DNA from: VRUE01 sp963715455
Lineage (GTDB): Bacteria; Actinomycetota; Thermoleophilia; Solirubrobacterales; 70-9
Assembly (NCBI GenBank): GCA_963715455.1
Contig: OY970245.1
Location: forward strand, 496,001 to 560,000
Length of the DNA: 64,000 bases
Direction: 5' to 3'
Part shown: piece by piece, positions 1-11,011 of the stretch
Layout: every line of letters starts with the position of its first letter
Numbering within the stretch: position 1 is the stretch's first letter
The notes under the pieces: model-generated
Told to the model about the DNA's origin: nothing
Seen by the model: the letters and a program-made list of their open reading frames with translations, nothing else
Database searches by the model: none
Position numbers and translations under genes: made by a program

Positions 1-2020
<2,020 letters not shown>

Positions 2021-2162
2021 TTAAATCACGTCCCTTGAACGGGCGCGAAAACCAAGCAGGTCGGGGGATGCAGGGAGGCCGACGAGGGGAGCGCACTTGT
2101 TGGTGCGTGACCCGAGGAGGCCGACCGAAGACCCCGAGATGCGCCGGTTTGCAGCGTCCGCG

Positions 2163-4571
2163 CTAGACATCGAGAAACCTGACCTCTTTCGCGTGGCGCT
2201 CGATGAACGCCTTGCGCGGCTCGACCTTGTCGCCCATCAGGTCGGTGAAGACCCTCTCGGCCAGTGCCGCGTCGTCGATCCGCACCCGCTCCAGGGTGCG
2301 GCTGGCGGGATCCATGGTCGTCTCGCGCAGCTGTTCGGCGTTCATCTCGCCCAGTCCCTTGAAGCGCTGCATGGTGACACCGTGGCGAGCCAGCTCGAGC
2401 ACCATGCGGCGCAGCTCGCCGAACGACTCGGCGGTGCGCTCTTTCTGGTCCAGGGTGAGCTGGAAGGGCGGGCGCCCCACCTGCCTGAGCAGCTCGGCGT
2501 GCGACTCGATCAGGCGGCGGTAGTCGTGCGACTCGAAGAGGCCGGCGGAGAGCTCGAAGGCCTTGGCCAGCCCATCGCGGCGGTGCACCGCGCGAACGAG
2601 AATCTCGTCGCCCGATTCGGAGACGATCTCGGTGTCGAAAGGCTCGACCTCGCCGGCATCGCTGTTCAGCACCTCTTTCACCTCGGCGAGCGAGGTGACG
2701 CCGCGGTCGAGGATTTCGGACTCGCCGAGGAAGCGCACCAGCTCGTGGCCGAAGTCCGCCTGCAGCGAGTCGCCCCAGCCCTCGTGCTCCTTGAGCCGCC
2801 GGTTGAAGCGCTGCCAGCGCGAGGCCGTCAGCTTGTGGGTGGCGCCCTCGGCGTCGATCAGCTCGACTTGCTCGAGCTTGTCGCGCAGCAGTAGCTCCTC
2901 CAGCTCGGACTCTTTCTCGACGTAGGTTTCCTGCTTGCCGCTTTTCAGCTTGTAGAGCGGCGGCTTGGCGATGTAGACGTAGCCGGCCTCGATCAGCTCG
3001 GGCATCTCGCGGTAGAGGAAGGTGAGCACCAGGGTGCGGATGTGGGCGCCGTCGACGTCGGCATCGGTCATCAGCACGACCTTGTGGTAGCGCGCCTCTT
3101 TGACATCGAACTCCTCGCGAATGCCGGTGCCCACCGCCGTGATCAGCGCCTGGATCTCCTGGTTGGAGAGGACCTTGTCGATGCGCGCCTTCTCGACGTT
3201 GATGATCTTGCCGCGCAGTGGCAGCACCGCCTGGGTGTTGCGGTCGCGGCCCTGCTTCGCCGAGCCGCCGGCGGAGTCACCCTCGACGATGAAGAGCTCG
3301 GCCAGCGCCGGGTCGCGGACCGTGCAGTCGGCGAGCTTGCCGGGCAGGGTCGAGTTCTCCAGCGCCGACTTGCGGCGGGTCAGGTCGCGTGCCTTGCGTG
3401 CTGCCTGACGCGCGCGGGCCGCATCGACCGCCTTGCCGACAATTCGTTTCGCCTCCCCCGGGTTCTCCTCGAAGAACTCGGCCAGCTTGCGGTTGACCGC
3501 CTCCTTGACCAGCCCCTCGATCGGTGGGTTGCCGAGCTTGGTCTTGGTCTGGCCCTCGAACTGGGGATCGGTGAGCTTGACCGAGATCACCGCAGTAAGG
3601 CCCTCGCGAACGTCGTCACCGGTGAGGTTCTCGTCTTTCTCTTTGAGCAGTCCTTTGCTGCGCGCGTAGGCGTTGAGCGTGCGGGTCAGCGCCGAGCGGA
3701 AGCCGGAGAGATGGGAGCCGCCCTCGTGGGTGTTGATGTTGTTGGCGAAGCTGAAGACGGATTCCTGGTAAGAGGAGTTCCACTGCATCGCCACCTCGAC
3801 CTGGCCGTCCTCGGCCTCGCTCTCGAAGTAGACGGTCTTGCGGTGCAGAGCGTCCTTGTTCTCATTGAGATGGGCGACGAAGTCGACGATCCCGCCCTCG
3901 TAATGGAACGTGTCCTCTTCGCCGCTGCCCCGCTCGTCGACCAGCTCGATCTTCAGGCCGCGCGTGAGGAAGGCCGTCTCGCGCAGGCGCTCGGCCAGCG
4001 TCGCGTAGTCGAACTCGAGCTCGTCGAAGATCTCGTCGTCGGGCTGAAAGGTGATCGAGGTCCCGGTTGCCTTGGTCGCGGTGCCATTGGCGAGCTCAGC
4101 CCGTGGCTTGCCGCGTTCGTAGTCCTGGGTCCAGATCGCCCCGTCACGGCTGATTTCCAGGTGAAGGTGCTCGGAGAGCGCATTGACGACCGAGACGCCG
4201 ACGCCGTGCAGGCCGCCCGAGACCTTGTAGCCGCCCCCGTCGCCGAACTTGCCGCCCGCGTGCAGCGTGGTCAGCACCACCTCGGCCGCGGGACGCTTCT
4301 CCTTCTCGTGCATGTCGACTGGAATGCCGCGGCCGTTATCGGTGACCGTGCAGCTGTTGTCGGGGTGGAGGACTACGCGGACGCTGTCGCAGTGACCGGC
4401 GATCGCCTCGTCAACCGAGTTGTCGACGACCTCGTAGACCAGATGGTGAAGACCGCGAGGACCGGTCGAGCCGATGTACATGCCGGGCCGCTTGCGAACC
4501 GCCTCCAAGCCTTCGAGGACGGTGATGTCCTTGGCGCCATAGGAGGCCGAGCCGTCTTTCTTCTCAGGCAA
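2163..4571 (-). CDS. gyrB: DNA gyrase subunit B, long form with TOPRIM insertion
   Basis: ATPase subunit of gyrase, 802 residues. The GHKL ATPase motif EVVDNSVDEA is at about residues 47-56, the TOPRIM motif EGDSAGGSA near 430 and DADVDG near 502, and the C-terminal RFKGLGEMN and DPASRTLERV motifs are present. Between the PPLYKLKSGKQ motif and RFKGLGEMN there is an extra block of roughly 165 residues (about 545-715), as in E. coli GyrB (804 residues); typical actinobacterial GyrB lacks it and is about 640-690 residues. The start is a TTG at 4569-4571 with AAGGGA just upstream; no ATG or GTG lies in frame between an upstream stop and this TTG. A hairpin followed by TTTTCTAT lies just upstream, so readthrough from dciA may be limited. 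Confidence 0.97.
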   Translation of the reverse strand: MPEKKDGSASYGAKDITVLEGLEAVRKRPGMYIGSTGPRGLHHLVYEVVDNSVDEAIAGHCDSVRVVLHPDNSCTVTDNGRGIPVDMHEKEKRPAAEVVLTTLHAGGKFGDGGGYKVSGGLHGVGVSVVNALSEHLHLEISRDGAIWTQDYERGKPRAELANGTATKATGTSITFQPDDEIFDELEFDYATLAERLRETAFLTRGLKIELVDERGSGEEDTFHYEGGIVDFVAHLNENKDALHRKTVYFESEAEDGQVEVAMQWNSSYQESVFSFANNINTHEGGSHLSGFRSALTRTLNAYARSKGLLKEKDENLTGDDVREGLTAVISVKLTDPQFEGQTKTKLGNPPIEGLVKEAVNRKLAEFFEENPGEAKRIVGKAVDAARARQAARKARDLTRRKSALENSTLPGKLADCTVRDPALAELFIVEGDSAGGSAKQGRDRNTQAVLPLRGKIINVEKARIDKVLSNQEIQALITAVGTGIREEFDVKEARYHKVVLMTDADVDGAHIRTLVLTFLYREMPELIEAGYVYIAKPPLYKLKSGKQETYVEKESELEELLLRDKLEQVELIDAEGATHKLTASRWQRFNRRLKEHEGWGDSLQADFGHELVRFLGESEILDRGVTSLAEVKEVLNSDAGEVEPFDTEIVSESGDEILVRAVHRRDGLAKAFELSAGLFESHDYRRLIESHAELLRQVGRPPFQLTLDQKERTAESFGELRRMVLELARHGVTMQRFKGLGEMNAEQLRETTMDPASRTLERVRIDDAALAERVFTDLMGDKVEPRKAFIERHAKEVRFLDV

Positions 4572-4590
4572 TTAGTCCCTTCCCACTCTC

Positions 4591-4635
4591 ATAGAAAACC
4601 CCGACCGCCCGGACGCGTGTCGCGCGGGGTCGGGG
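4591..4635 (-). terminator. Hairpin with T-rich tail upstream of gyrB
   Basis: On the minus strand an 8-bp stem (GGTCGGGG pairing with CCCCGACC reading on the plus strand at 4599-4606 and 4628-4635) is followed by TTTTCTAT. This is a Rho-independent terminator shape. It lies downstream of dciA, but it also ends only about 28 bases before the gyrB start, so any gyrB promoter upstream of it would have to transcribe through it. It may end the dnaA-dciA transcript or act as an attenuator for gyrB; the sequence alone does not decide. Confidence 0.6.
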
Positions 4636-4727
4636 CAGAAACGCGAGTTGACATAAGGATACCAGTTCGAGCCTCTTGGGAGCCCGCTCGGAAGCCGTAA
4701 AAGTCCTGCAAATCAAGGTTAATTGAA

Positions 4728-5033
4728 CTAATTGTCGGCACCTTCCACACGGAATCGCAAACTCTTCGGGGCGCTCTCGCCGAGGCGGGCGCGCAGCCGC
4801 TCCAAGAGATCGCCCTGCATCAGATCCAACTCCTGTGCCCAGACGGAATCCGAGCAACCGATCGTCGCCTCTCCCCCACGCTCGGAGACGGGGCTGGCGA
4901 CGGTCGCGATCTGCTCGCCGACAGTCTCGCGCCAGGCTCCCTGCAAGGCGGCCAAAGGCGTCTTGGGGGCCGCCTGGTCGAGTGCCGCCCTCAGCGCTGT
5001 CGCCGCCGGTCGGGGAGCTCGGCGGCGAGTCAC
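4728..5033 (-). CDS. DciA-like DUF721 protein
   Basis: Small protein of 101 residues with the DUF721/DciA fold signature: LAALQGAWRETVGEQIATVASPV, read in parts as LQGAWRETVG and then the later SDSVWAQELDLMQGDLLERL. DciA proteins bind and help load the replicative helicase DnaB in most bacteria that lack DnaC/DnaI. The gene follows recF with a GTGA overlap (GTG start at 5031-5033 inside the recF stop), the usual recF-dciA-gyrB actinobacterial order. This form has only the KH-like core and no long disordered tail. It is notable because a DnaC/DnaI-like loader is also encoded at 50349. Function in helicase loading is inferred from the family. Confidence 0.85.
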   Translation of the reverse strand: MTRRRAPRPAATALRAALDQAAPKTPLAALQGAWRETVGEQIATVASPVSERGGEATIGCSDSVWAQELDLMQGDLLERLRARLGESAPKSLRFRVEGADN

Positions 5034-6121
5034 GCCGCAGCCACCTCGCTGATCAAGATCGGCATGCGCACCATCCTCGCCCTTGCCGCGGCCGGCAGCG
5101 AGTCCTCCGCAGCGGCCGTGATCAAGGCTTGTCCGCCCGCCGACAGACGCTCGACAAGGCGCTCGCGTCGGTCGGGGTCGAGCTCGCTCATCACGTCGTC
5201 AAGGAGCAACAGGGGCGCGACTCGGCGCGACTCGAGTAGGACGTCGCGCTCGGCGAAGAGCAAAGCGAGCAGGGCGGCTCGCTGCTGCCCTTGAGATCCG
5301 TAGCGCCTCAGCGATCGACCGTTGCCGGAGATCTTCAACTCGTCGAGGTGCGGGCCCCACGAGCTTCTGCCCAGACGCAAGTCGGCGTCGCGGCGTTCCA
5401 CCAGTCCCGCTCGGATCTGCTCGCCATCGCCGTCAGCCCGCGGCGCGTACTGGAGCTCGCTGCTGCCCTCCAGGCCGAGCTCGACGGCAGCGCGGGTGAA
5501 CGAGCTGGAGAGCTCATTCACCGCCTCGGCGCGGGATGCGACCAGCTCGGCAGCGGCCTCGGCGAAGGTCGCGTCCCAGACATCGAGCTGACCGGGGGGG
5601 GCATGCCCAGCCGCAATCCGAGCCACCAGGGCGTTGCGCTGAGCCAGAGCCTGCCCGAAGCGCTGTCGTAGCTCGCCGCGACTGGGCCAGCGGGCCGCGA
5701 CGAAGCGGTCGAGGTGGGCGCGACGTTCGGCGGGCGGTCCCTTGATCAGCACCAGCCGATCGGGCGAGAAGACCGCCAGCGGCGGGCGATGGCGAGCAAG
5801 TGTCGCGGGGTCGGCGGGGCTGCTATCGAGCAGGTGTCGGCGCCCCTCGGCGCGGCTCACCGAGGCGAGCAACTGGCTCTCGATCCCGTCCTCGTCGCGA
5901 ACGGTCGCTTCAACCCTGGCGAAGGAGCCGCCGAAGGGGATCAGATCGCGCCGGTCGGCGGTACGGAACGAGCGCCCGGTGAGGGCAAAGTAGAGCGCCT
6001 CGAGCAGGTTCGTCTTGCCCACCCCGTTGGGCCCGACCAGGCTGACGATTCCCGGCGCCAGCTCGATCCGCGCCTCGGCAAGGCTCCGCAGCGGCCTCGC
6101 TTCGACGGCGGTGACCAGCAC
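5030..6121 (-). CDS. recF: DNA replication and repair protein RecF
   Basis: SMC-like ATPase of 363 residues that loads RecA at gaps with RecO/RecR. The Walker A motif GPNGVGKTN is at residues 30-38, the ABC signature region reads YGSQGQQRAALLALLFAE near residue 285, and Walker B with the D-loop reads LLLLDDVMSELDPDRR near 310-325. Length is normal for the family. It sits between dnaN (10 bases away) and dciA (GTGA overlap), so it should be transcribed with both. The start ATG at 6119-6121 gives the canonical LRSLAEARIELAPG first strands. Confidence 0.96.
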   Translation of the reverse strand: MLVTAVEARPLRSLAEARIELAPGIVSLVGPNGVGKTNLLEALYFALTGRSFRTADRRDLIPFGGSFARVEATVRDEDGIESQLLASVSRAEGRRHLLDSSPADPATLARHRPPLAVFSPDRLVLIKGPPAERRAHLDRFVAARWPSRGELRQRFGQALAQRNALVARIAAGHAPPGQLDVWDATFAEAAAELVASRAEAVNELSSSFTRAAVELGLEGSSELQYAPRADGDGEQIRAGLVERRDADLRLGRSSWGPHLDELKISGNGRSLRRYGSQGQQRAALLALLFAERDVLLESRRVAPLLLLDDVMSELDPDRRERLVERLSAGGQALITAAAEDSLPAAARARMVRMPILISEVAAA

Positions 6122-6131
6122 CGACAGCCCC

Positions 6132-7238
6132 TCACACGTTGAGGCGGATCGGCATCACCAGATAGCGGAAGTCATCGTTGTCGACCGGCTGCAGCAGACC
6201 GGGTCGCAGCGGCGAGATCAAGCGCAGCACCACCTCGTCACCCTCGACGCTTTCGATCCCCTCGCGGAGGAAGTCCGGATTGAAGCCGATCTCGAGCGGC
6301 TCGCCCTCAAAGGCCGCCGGCATCGTCTCTTCGGCGTCGCCGACGTCAGGGGTCGAGGCGGCGACAGTCAGCTCCCCAGGCGCGAAAGAAAGCCGCAGCG
6401 GCGCGTTGCGCTGGGCGAGCTGGCTGACGCGGCGGGTGACGTCGAGGAGCTCGGGGCGTGGCATGCGCACATCGTGGTCGTAGGACTCCGGCAGGAGTTG
6501 TCGAAAGTTGGGGAATTGGCCCTCGATTAGCCTCGTGTTGAGGACGATGTCCCCTGCCTTAAAAATGGCCTGGTTGCGCTGCAGCGAGACGGAGACCTGC
6601 TCGACTCCATCGGTGGAGACGATGCGACCCAACTCGCGCAGAGCCTTGGCCGGGATGTTCGCCTCCAGCTCACCCCCGATCGGGCTCTGCAGCTCAGTGC
6701 GCTTCACCGCAAGCCTGTAGGAATCGGTGGCGACCATCGTCATCTCCGAGCCACTGGCACTCACCAGGACCCCGGTAAGCACCGGGCGCATGTCGTCGCG
6801 AGAGGCAGCCCGGGCGACCAGCTCGACCGTCGCAGCCAAGGCCGCCGCAGGAATCGTCAGCGGCTCCCCCTCATCCTCGGGGAAAGCGGGAAAGTCCTCG
6901 CTGGGCAGGACGCGCAGGTGGAAGCTGGAGCCGCCGCAGCGGATCTCCACGTCGCGCTCCGCCTCGCGCAGTTCGATCTCCACGCTGGAATCGCCAAGCG
7001 AGCGGGCAAGCTCCGCTAGCAGGCGCCCGGGAAGGAGCATGGAGCCATCGCCGTCGACATCGGCCGCGAGTCCAGTCTTGAGGCCCATCTCGAGATCGGT
7101 GGCAGAAAGGCTGACGCCACCGTTGTCAGCCTGAAGCAGGATGCCCGAGAGTGATTGAGTCGCGGCGCGGGTCGAAACAGCTCGGGAGATGATCGAAAGC
7201 TTTGAGACCAGCTCATCGCGTTTGGTTGTCAGCTTCAA
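6132..7238 (-). CDS. dnaN: DNA polymerase III sliding clamp (beta subunit)
   Basis: Beta clamp, which tethers DNA polymerase III to DNA. The conserved N-terminus KLTTKRDELVSKLSIISRAV begins at a TTG codon (7236-7238) preceded by the purine-rich AAGAAGG. This gives 368 residues, the usual length (E. coli 366). The frame stays open a further 71 codons upstream, but that stretch runs through the putative oriC and has no clamp similarity, so I chose the TTG. Three clamp domains are visible as repeated strand patterns, and the protein ends in RYLVMPIRLNV, matching the family C-terminus that forms the hydrophobic peptide-binding pocket. It lies between dnaA and recF on the same strand. Confidence 0.95.
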   Translation of the reverse strand: MKLTTKRDELVSKLSIISRAVSTRAATQSLSGILLQADNGGVSLSATDLEMGLKTGLAADVDGDGSMLLPGRLLAELARSLGDSSVEIELREAERDVEIRCGGSSFHLRVLPSEDFPAFPEDEGEPLTIPAAALAATVELVARAASRDDMRPVLTGVLVSASGSEMTMVATDSYRLAVKRTELQSPIGGELEANIPAKALRELGRIVSTDGVEQVSVSLQRNQAIFKAGDIVLNTRLIEGQFPNFRQLLPESYDHDVRMPRPELLDVTRRVSQLAQRNAPLRLSFAPGELTVAASTPDVGDAEETMPAAFEGEPLEIGFNPDFLREGIESVEGDEVVLRLISPLRPGLLQPVDNDDFRYLVMPIRLNV

Positions 7239-7374
7239 ATGACTGCTGCCTTCTTGAGTTGAGTTAGAGCTTGTGGGAAAGCATGGACGCACGGCGCATT
7301 TCGCTTGGCGATGCGCTTGGCGCGCTGTGGAGGAGTCTGTGGGAAAGCATGGATTCTTACAGTGCCGTCGGCCG

Positions 7375-8703
<1,329 letters not shown>

Positions 8704-8832
8704 CGGTTGCCGACCATAGCGACGGGTGGGCAAGCCGAAATCAGCCGCCCCGCAAATGCCGGAGAAAGCCTCTTCGCGGGGACCAGCTCGGTCCCGTGAA
8801 CTTTGCCGACGATCCGTATACTGCGGCGGCCG
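8704..8832. promoter_or_regulatory. Divergent dnaA/rpmH promoter region; rpmH -10 box
   Basis: This 129-base gap separates the dnaA start (minus) from rpmH (plus), so both genes must be driven from here. The clearest element is TATACT at 8817-8822, a good -10 hexamer for rpmH. It ends 10 bases before the rpmH ATG, which has no ribosome-binding sequence, so the transcript would have almost no leader. No convincing -35 is visible at the right spacing. I see no good DnaA box in this gap. Confidence 0.5.
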
Positions 8833-8967
8833 ATGAAGAGGACCTATCAGCCGAAGAAGCGGAAGCGGGCCAAGACGCACGGTTTCCGAGCGCGGATGAG
8901 CACCCGCGGCGGCCGGGCGATCCTCAAGCGCCGACGCCGTAAAGGCCGGAAGCGCCTTACCCCCTAG
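8833..8967 (+). CDS. rpmH: Ribosomal protein bL34
   Basis: Basic 44-residue protein of the large ribosomal subunit, too short to appear among the longer reading frames. It reads MKRTYQPKKRKRAKTHGF and continues with RMSTRGGRAILKRRRRKGRKRL, given here in two parts; this is the full bL34 pattern (KRTYQP, HGFRARM, GR.ILKRRR.KGRK.L). The stop TAG at 8965-8967 directly abuts the rnpA ATG. The order rpmH-rnpA-yidD-yidC-jag, divergent from dnaA, is the conserved bacterial arrangement. Confidence 0.97.
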   Translation: MKRTYQPKKRKRAKTHGFRARMSTRGGRAILKRRRRKGRKRLTP

Positions 8968-9342
8968 ATGGCGGCGCCAAGACGTCGTCGACTCTCGCGC
9001 AGCGGCGAGTTTGACCGCGTTTATCGCGACGGATCCTCACATGCGACCCGCTATCTCGTCCTCTACAGCTTCCCCCGCAAGAGCGAAGAGGAGGACGACG
9101 AGGTGAGGCTCGGCGTCTCTGTCAGCCGCAAAGTCGGCGGCGCGGTGGATCGCAACAAGGCCAAGCGTGTCCTGCGCGAGGCTTTCTGGGCGCTTTCCGA
9201 GCGCCTGCCCGCCGGCCACGACTTCGTGGTCGTCGCCCGCCCGGAAATCGCCGATCTGATCGAGCGTGAGGGGGGAGCCGGCGTACGAGGCAGCCTCGAA
9301 GAGGCATTCGCCGCGACCTCCAGTGGGAAGCGTTCCACGTGA
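8968..9342 (+). CDS. rnpA: Ribonuclease P protein component
   Basis: Protein subunit of RNase P (124 residues), which assists the catalytic RNA in removing 5' leaders from pre-tRNA. The RNR motif region reads GGAVDRNKAKRVLREAF at about residues 57-73, and the basic N-terminus RRRRLSRSGEFDRVYRDG is typical. The ATG follows the rpmH stop with no gap, and the stop overlaps the yidD start (GTGA), so translation is coupled in both directions. The last codons lie inside a parS-like palindrome (9331-9346). Confidence 0.95.
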   Translation: MAAPRRRRLSRSGEFDRVYRDGSSHATRYLVLYSFPRKSEEEDDEVRLGVSVSRKVGGAVDRNKAKRVLREAFWALSERLPAGHDFVVVARPEIADLIEREGGAGVRGSLEEAFAATSSGKRST

Positions 9343-9346
9343 AACG
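9331..9346. promoter_or_regulatory. parS: Putative parS centromere site
   Basis: The 16-mer CGTTCCACGTGAAACG matches the bacterial parS consensus TGTTTCACGTGAAACA at 13 of 16 positions and keeps the central CACGTG and the GAAAC half. It lies across the rnpA stop and yidD start, about 3 kb from parA/parB and about 2 kb from the putative oriC, which is where parS sites cluster. ParB would nucleate here and spread. I found no other convincing copy in the window. Confidence 0.75.
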
Positions 9347-9608
9347 CCTACTCCTCGCCCTGATTGGCGCCTATCAACGGCGCCTCTCCCCGGCTTTGCC
9401 GCGCCGCTGCCGTTATGAGCCCACTTGCTCCTCCTACGCGGCCGAGTCGTTGCAGCGTTTCGGCGTAGTACGCGGCTCGTTGTTGGCTATCTGGCGCCTT
9501 TTGCGCTGCAACCCGTTCAGCCACGGCGGTTTTGACCCCGTCCCGGAGCGCTTCACGCTGCGGGTTGGCCCGGTCGATCCCGCAGTCCACCACGGCGAGG
9601 TCCACTGA
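9339..9608 (+). CDS. yidD: Membrane protein insertion efficiency factor YidD
   Basis: Small protein of 89 residues in the YidD (haemolytic-domain, DUF37) family, thought to help YidC-dependent membrane insertion. It has the family motifs AYQRRLSPALP, CRYEPTCSSYAAE and RLLRCNPFSHGGFDPVP, including the conserved cysteines of YEPTCS and LRCNP. The GTG start (9339-9341) overlaps the rnpA stop, and the stop overlaps the yidC ATG by one base (TGATG). It is peripheral to the inner membrane through an N-terminal amphipathic helix. Confidence 0.93.
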   Translation: MKRLLLALIGAYQRRLSPALPRRCRYEPTCSSYAAESLQRFGVVRGSLLAIWRLLRCNPFSHGGFDPVPERFTLRVGPVDPAVHHGEVH

Positions 9609-10357
9609 TGATCCCGGCCAACATCCTCCAGCCCCTGATCGACGTCGCCAACGAGGTCCTCAAGTTCTTCCACGACCAGGTCGGATTGAGCTGGGGCGGC
9701 GCGATCATCGCCCTGACGATCGTCACCCGCGCGGTGCTGATCCCGCTCACCTACAAACAGCTCAAGGGAATGCGCGCCCTGCAAGCCCTGCAGCCGCAGA
9801 TCAAAGAGATCCAGGCGAAATACAAAAACGATCGCCAGCGCATGCAGCAGGAGATGATGCGCTTCTACCAGGAGAACAAAGTCAACCCCTTTGCCTCCTG
9901 CATCCCGCTCCTCGCCCAGCTGCCGATCTTCATCACGCTCTTCTACCTGCTGCAGAACGAGCTGCCCGACGACATCGGCTGCAAGGCAGGCGAGTGCGGC
10001 TCCGAAGCGTCGTTCTTGATCATCAACGACCTGACCGCGAAGGCCGCGGGCAGCGAACTGATCATCCTGCTCATTCTCTACGTCGGCACGCAGCTGGTCT
10101 CGGGCTTGGTGATGTCGGTCACGGCCGACAAAAGCCAGCGCATGATCATGCTCGTCCTGCCCTTCATCTTCGTGCCCTTCATCATCAACTTCCCGGCCGG
10201 CCTCGTGCTCTACTGGATCACGACCAACGTCTGGACGATCGGCCAGCAATACGTGATCCAAAAAGTGATCCCAGCGCCCGTCGCACCCACACCTGAAGAG
10301 GTGCAAGCGGCGAAGCCGCCTCCTCCTCCGCCTCGGAAAAAGAAGAAGCGGCGGTAG
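9608..10357 (+). CDS. yidC: Membrane protein insertase YidC
   Basis: Insertase of the YidC/Oxa1/Alb3 family, 249 residues, without the large periplasmic domain of Gram-negative YidC. Membrane segments are visible at about 28-48 (WGGAIIALTIVTRAVLIPL, with the conserved hydrophilic-groove Arg in TRAVLIPLT), 100-120 (SCIPLLAQLPIFITLFYLL), 155-175 and 185-210 (LPFIFVPFIINFPAGLVLYW). The coiled cytoplasmic loop LQPQIKEIQAKYKNDRQRMQQEM is present. The tail is proline-rich then strongly basic (PPPPPPRKKKKRR), suited to contacting the ribosome. There is no lipobox at the N-terminus, unlike many actinobacterial YidC. A large palindrome follows the stop. Confidence 0.95.
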   Translation: MIPANILQPLIDVANEVLKFFHDQVGLSWGGAIIALTIVTRAVLIPLTYKQLKGMRALQALQPQIKEIQAKYKNDRQRMQQEMMRFYQENKVNPFASCIPLLAQLPIFITLFYLLQNELPDDIGCKAGECGSEASFLIINDLTAKAAGSELIILLILYVGTQLVSGLVMSVTADKSQRMIMLVLPFIFVPFIINFPAGLVLYWITTNVWTIGQQYVIQKVIPAPVAPTPEEVQAAKPPPPPPRKKKKRR

Positions 10358-10362
10358 TCGGG

Positions 10363-10493
10363 ACATGGCGGGGATGTCCCGCTGGTTCCCAAGCACCGCC
10401 TAGCGGCGGTGCTAATCGAGAGCCGCTTTGCGGCTGAGAATCACCTTGCCGGGGGCCGCTTCGCGAGGAACCATCGGGACATCCCCGCCATGT
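10363..10493. repeat. Compound palindrome between yidC and jag
   Basis: Two 27-base arms, 10363-10389 and 10467-10493, are reverse complements at 26 of 27 positions. Each arm itself contains a small hairpin (GGGACAT ... ATGTCCC). Inside the arms are a perfect 9-bp hairpin (AGCACCGCC at 10392, GGCGGTGCT at 10405) and a 6-bp hairpin (AGCCGC/GCGGCT at 10421-10435). The whole 131 bases could fold into a multi-branched cruciform or RNA. It lies 5 bases after the yidC stop, so it may terminate transcription, but its size and nested design look like a REP/BIME-type element. Confidence 0.75.
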
Positions 10494-10515
10494 TCTCTCG
10501 TTGCGAGCTTGCGCA

Positions 10516-10521
10516 TAGACT
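10516..10521 (+). promoter_or_regulatory. -10 box of jag, leaderless type
   Basis: TAGACT ends 7 bases before the ATG at 10529, and no ribosome-binding sequence precedes the ATG. Transcription should start at or within a base or two of the start codon. Confidence 0.5.
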
Positions 10522-10528
10522 GCGGCGC

Positions 10529-11011
10529 ATGGGCGAGATTGCTGATTGGCCTCAGGAGCCCGCAGAGCGGGTGCGAGAGCTTGTTGAGGGGGTGCTGGAC
10601 GAGCTTGACCTCGATGGGGACGTGGAGATCGTCGAGGACGACGATCGAATTACCGCCTTGGTTGAGGGCGATGACGACTACGGCTTGCTGATCGGCAAGC
10701 GCGGCCAGACGATCGATGCGCTGCAGCTGCTTGCCTACCAGGCGGCCTTTCGGGGTTTGCGGGAGCGCAAGCGGGTCGTGGTTGATGCGGCTGGGTACCG
10801 GGAGCGGCGTCGGGAGACGTTGACCGGGCGGGCCGATCGTGCGGCGGAGCAGGCGCTGGCCGGGAATCGCTCGGTGGAGATGGACCCGATGAGCGCTCAG
10901 GAGCGGCGCGTCGTGCACGAGCATCTGAAGGACCGGGCGGGCGTCGAGACCTACAGCGAAGGCGACGAGCCGCATCGTTGCGTCGTCGTCGCCCCACTTG
11001 TGTCTGAGTAG
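10529..11011 (+). CDS. jag: RNA-binding protein Jag/KhpB (KH + R3H)
   Basis: KhpB-type RNA-binding protein of 160 residues, conserved next to yidC. The KH domain carries the GXXG loop as LIGKRGQTIDALQLLAYQ near residues 55-72, and the R3H domain at the C-terminus reads MSAQERRVVHEHLKDRAGVE with the conserved ER and H, followed by SEGDEPHRCVVVAP. The Jag N-terminal domain is absent. An upstream in-frame start at 10409 would lie inside the palindrome, so I chose the ATG at 10529, which sits 7 bases after a -10 box and gives a normal length. Confidence 0.92.
   Translation: MGEIADWPQEPAERVRELVEGVLDELDLDGDVEIVEDDDRITALVEGDDDYGLLIGKRGQTIDALQLLAYQAAFRGLRERKRVVVDAAGYRERRRETLTGRADRAAEQALAGNRSVEMDPMSAQERRVVHEHLKDRAGVETYSEGDEPHRCVVVAPLVSE

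Noticed and set aside
4648..4653. TTGACA on the plus strand in the dciA-gyrB gap
   Set aside because: No -10 box at 16-18 bases and no plus-strand gene follows.
3042..4700. A 552-codon plus-strand frame opposite gyrB
   Set aside because: No domain or start signal; explained by GC-rich third positions of gyrB.
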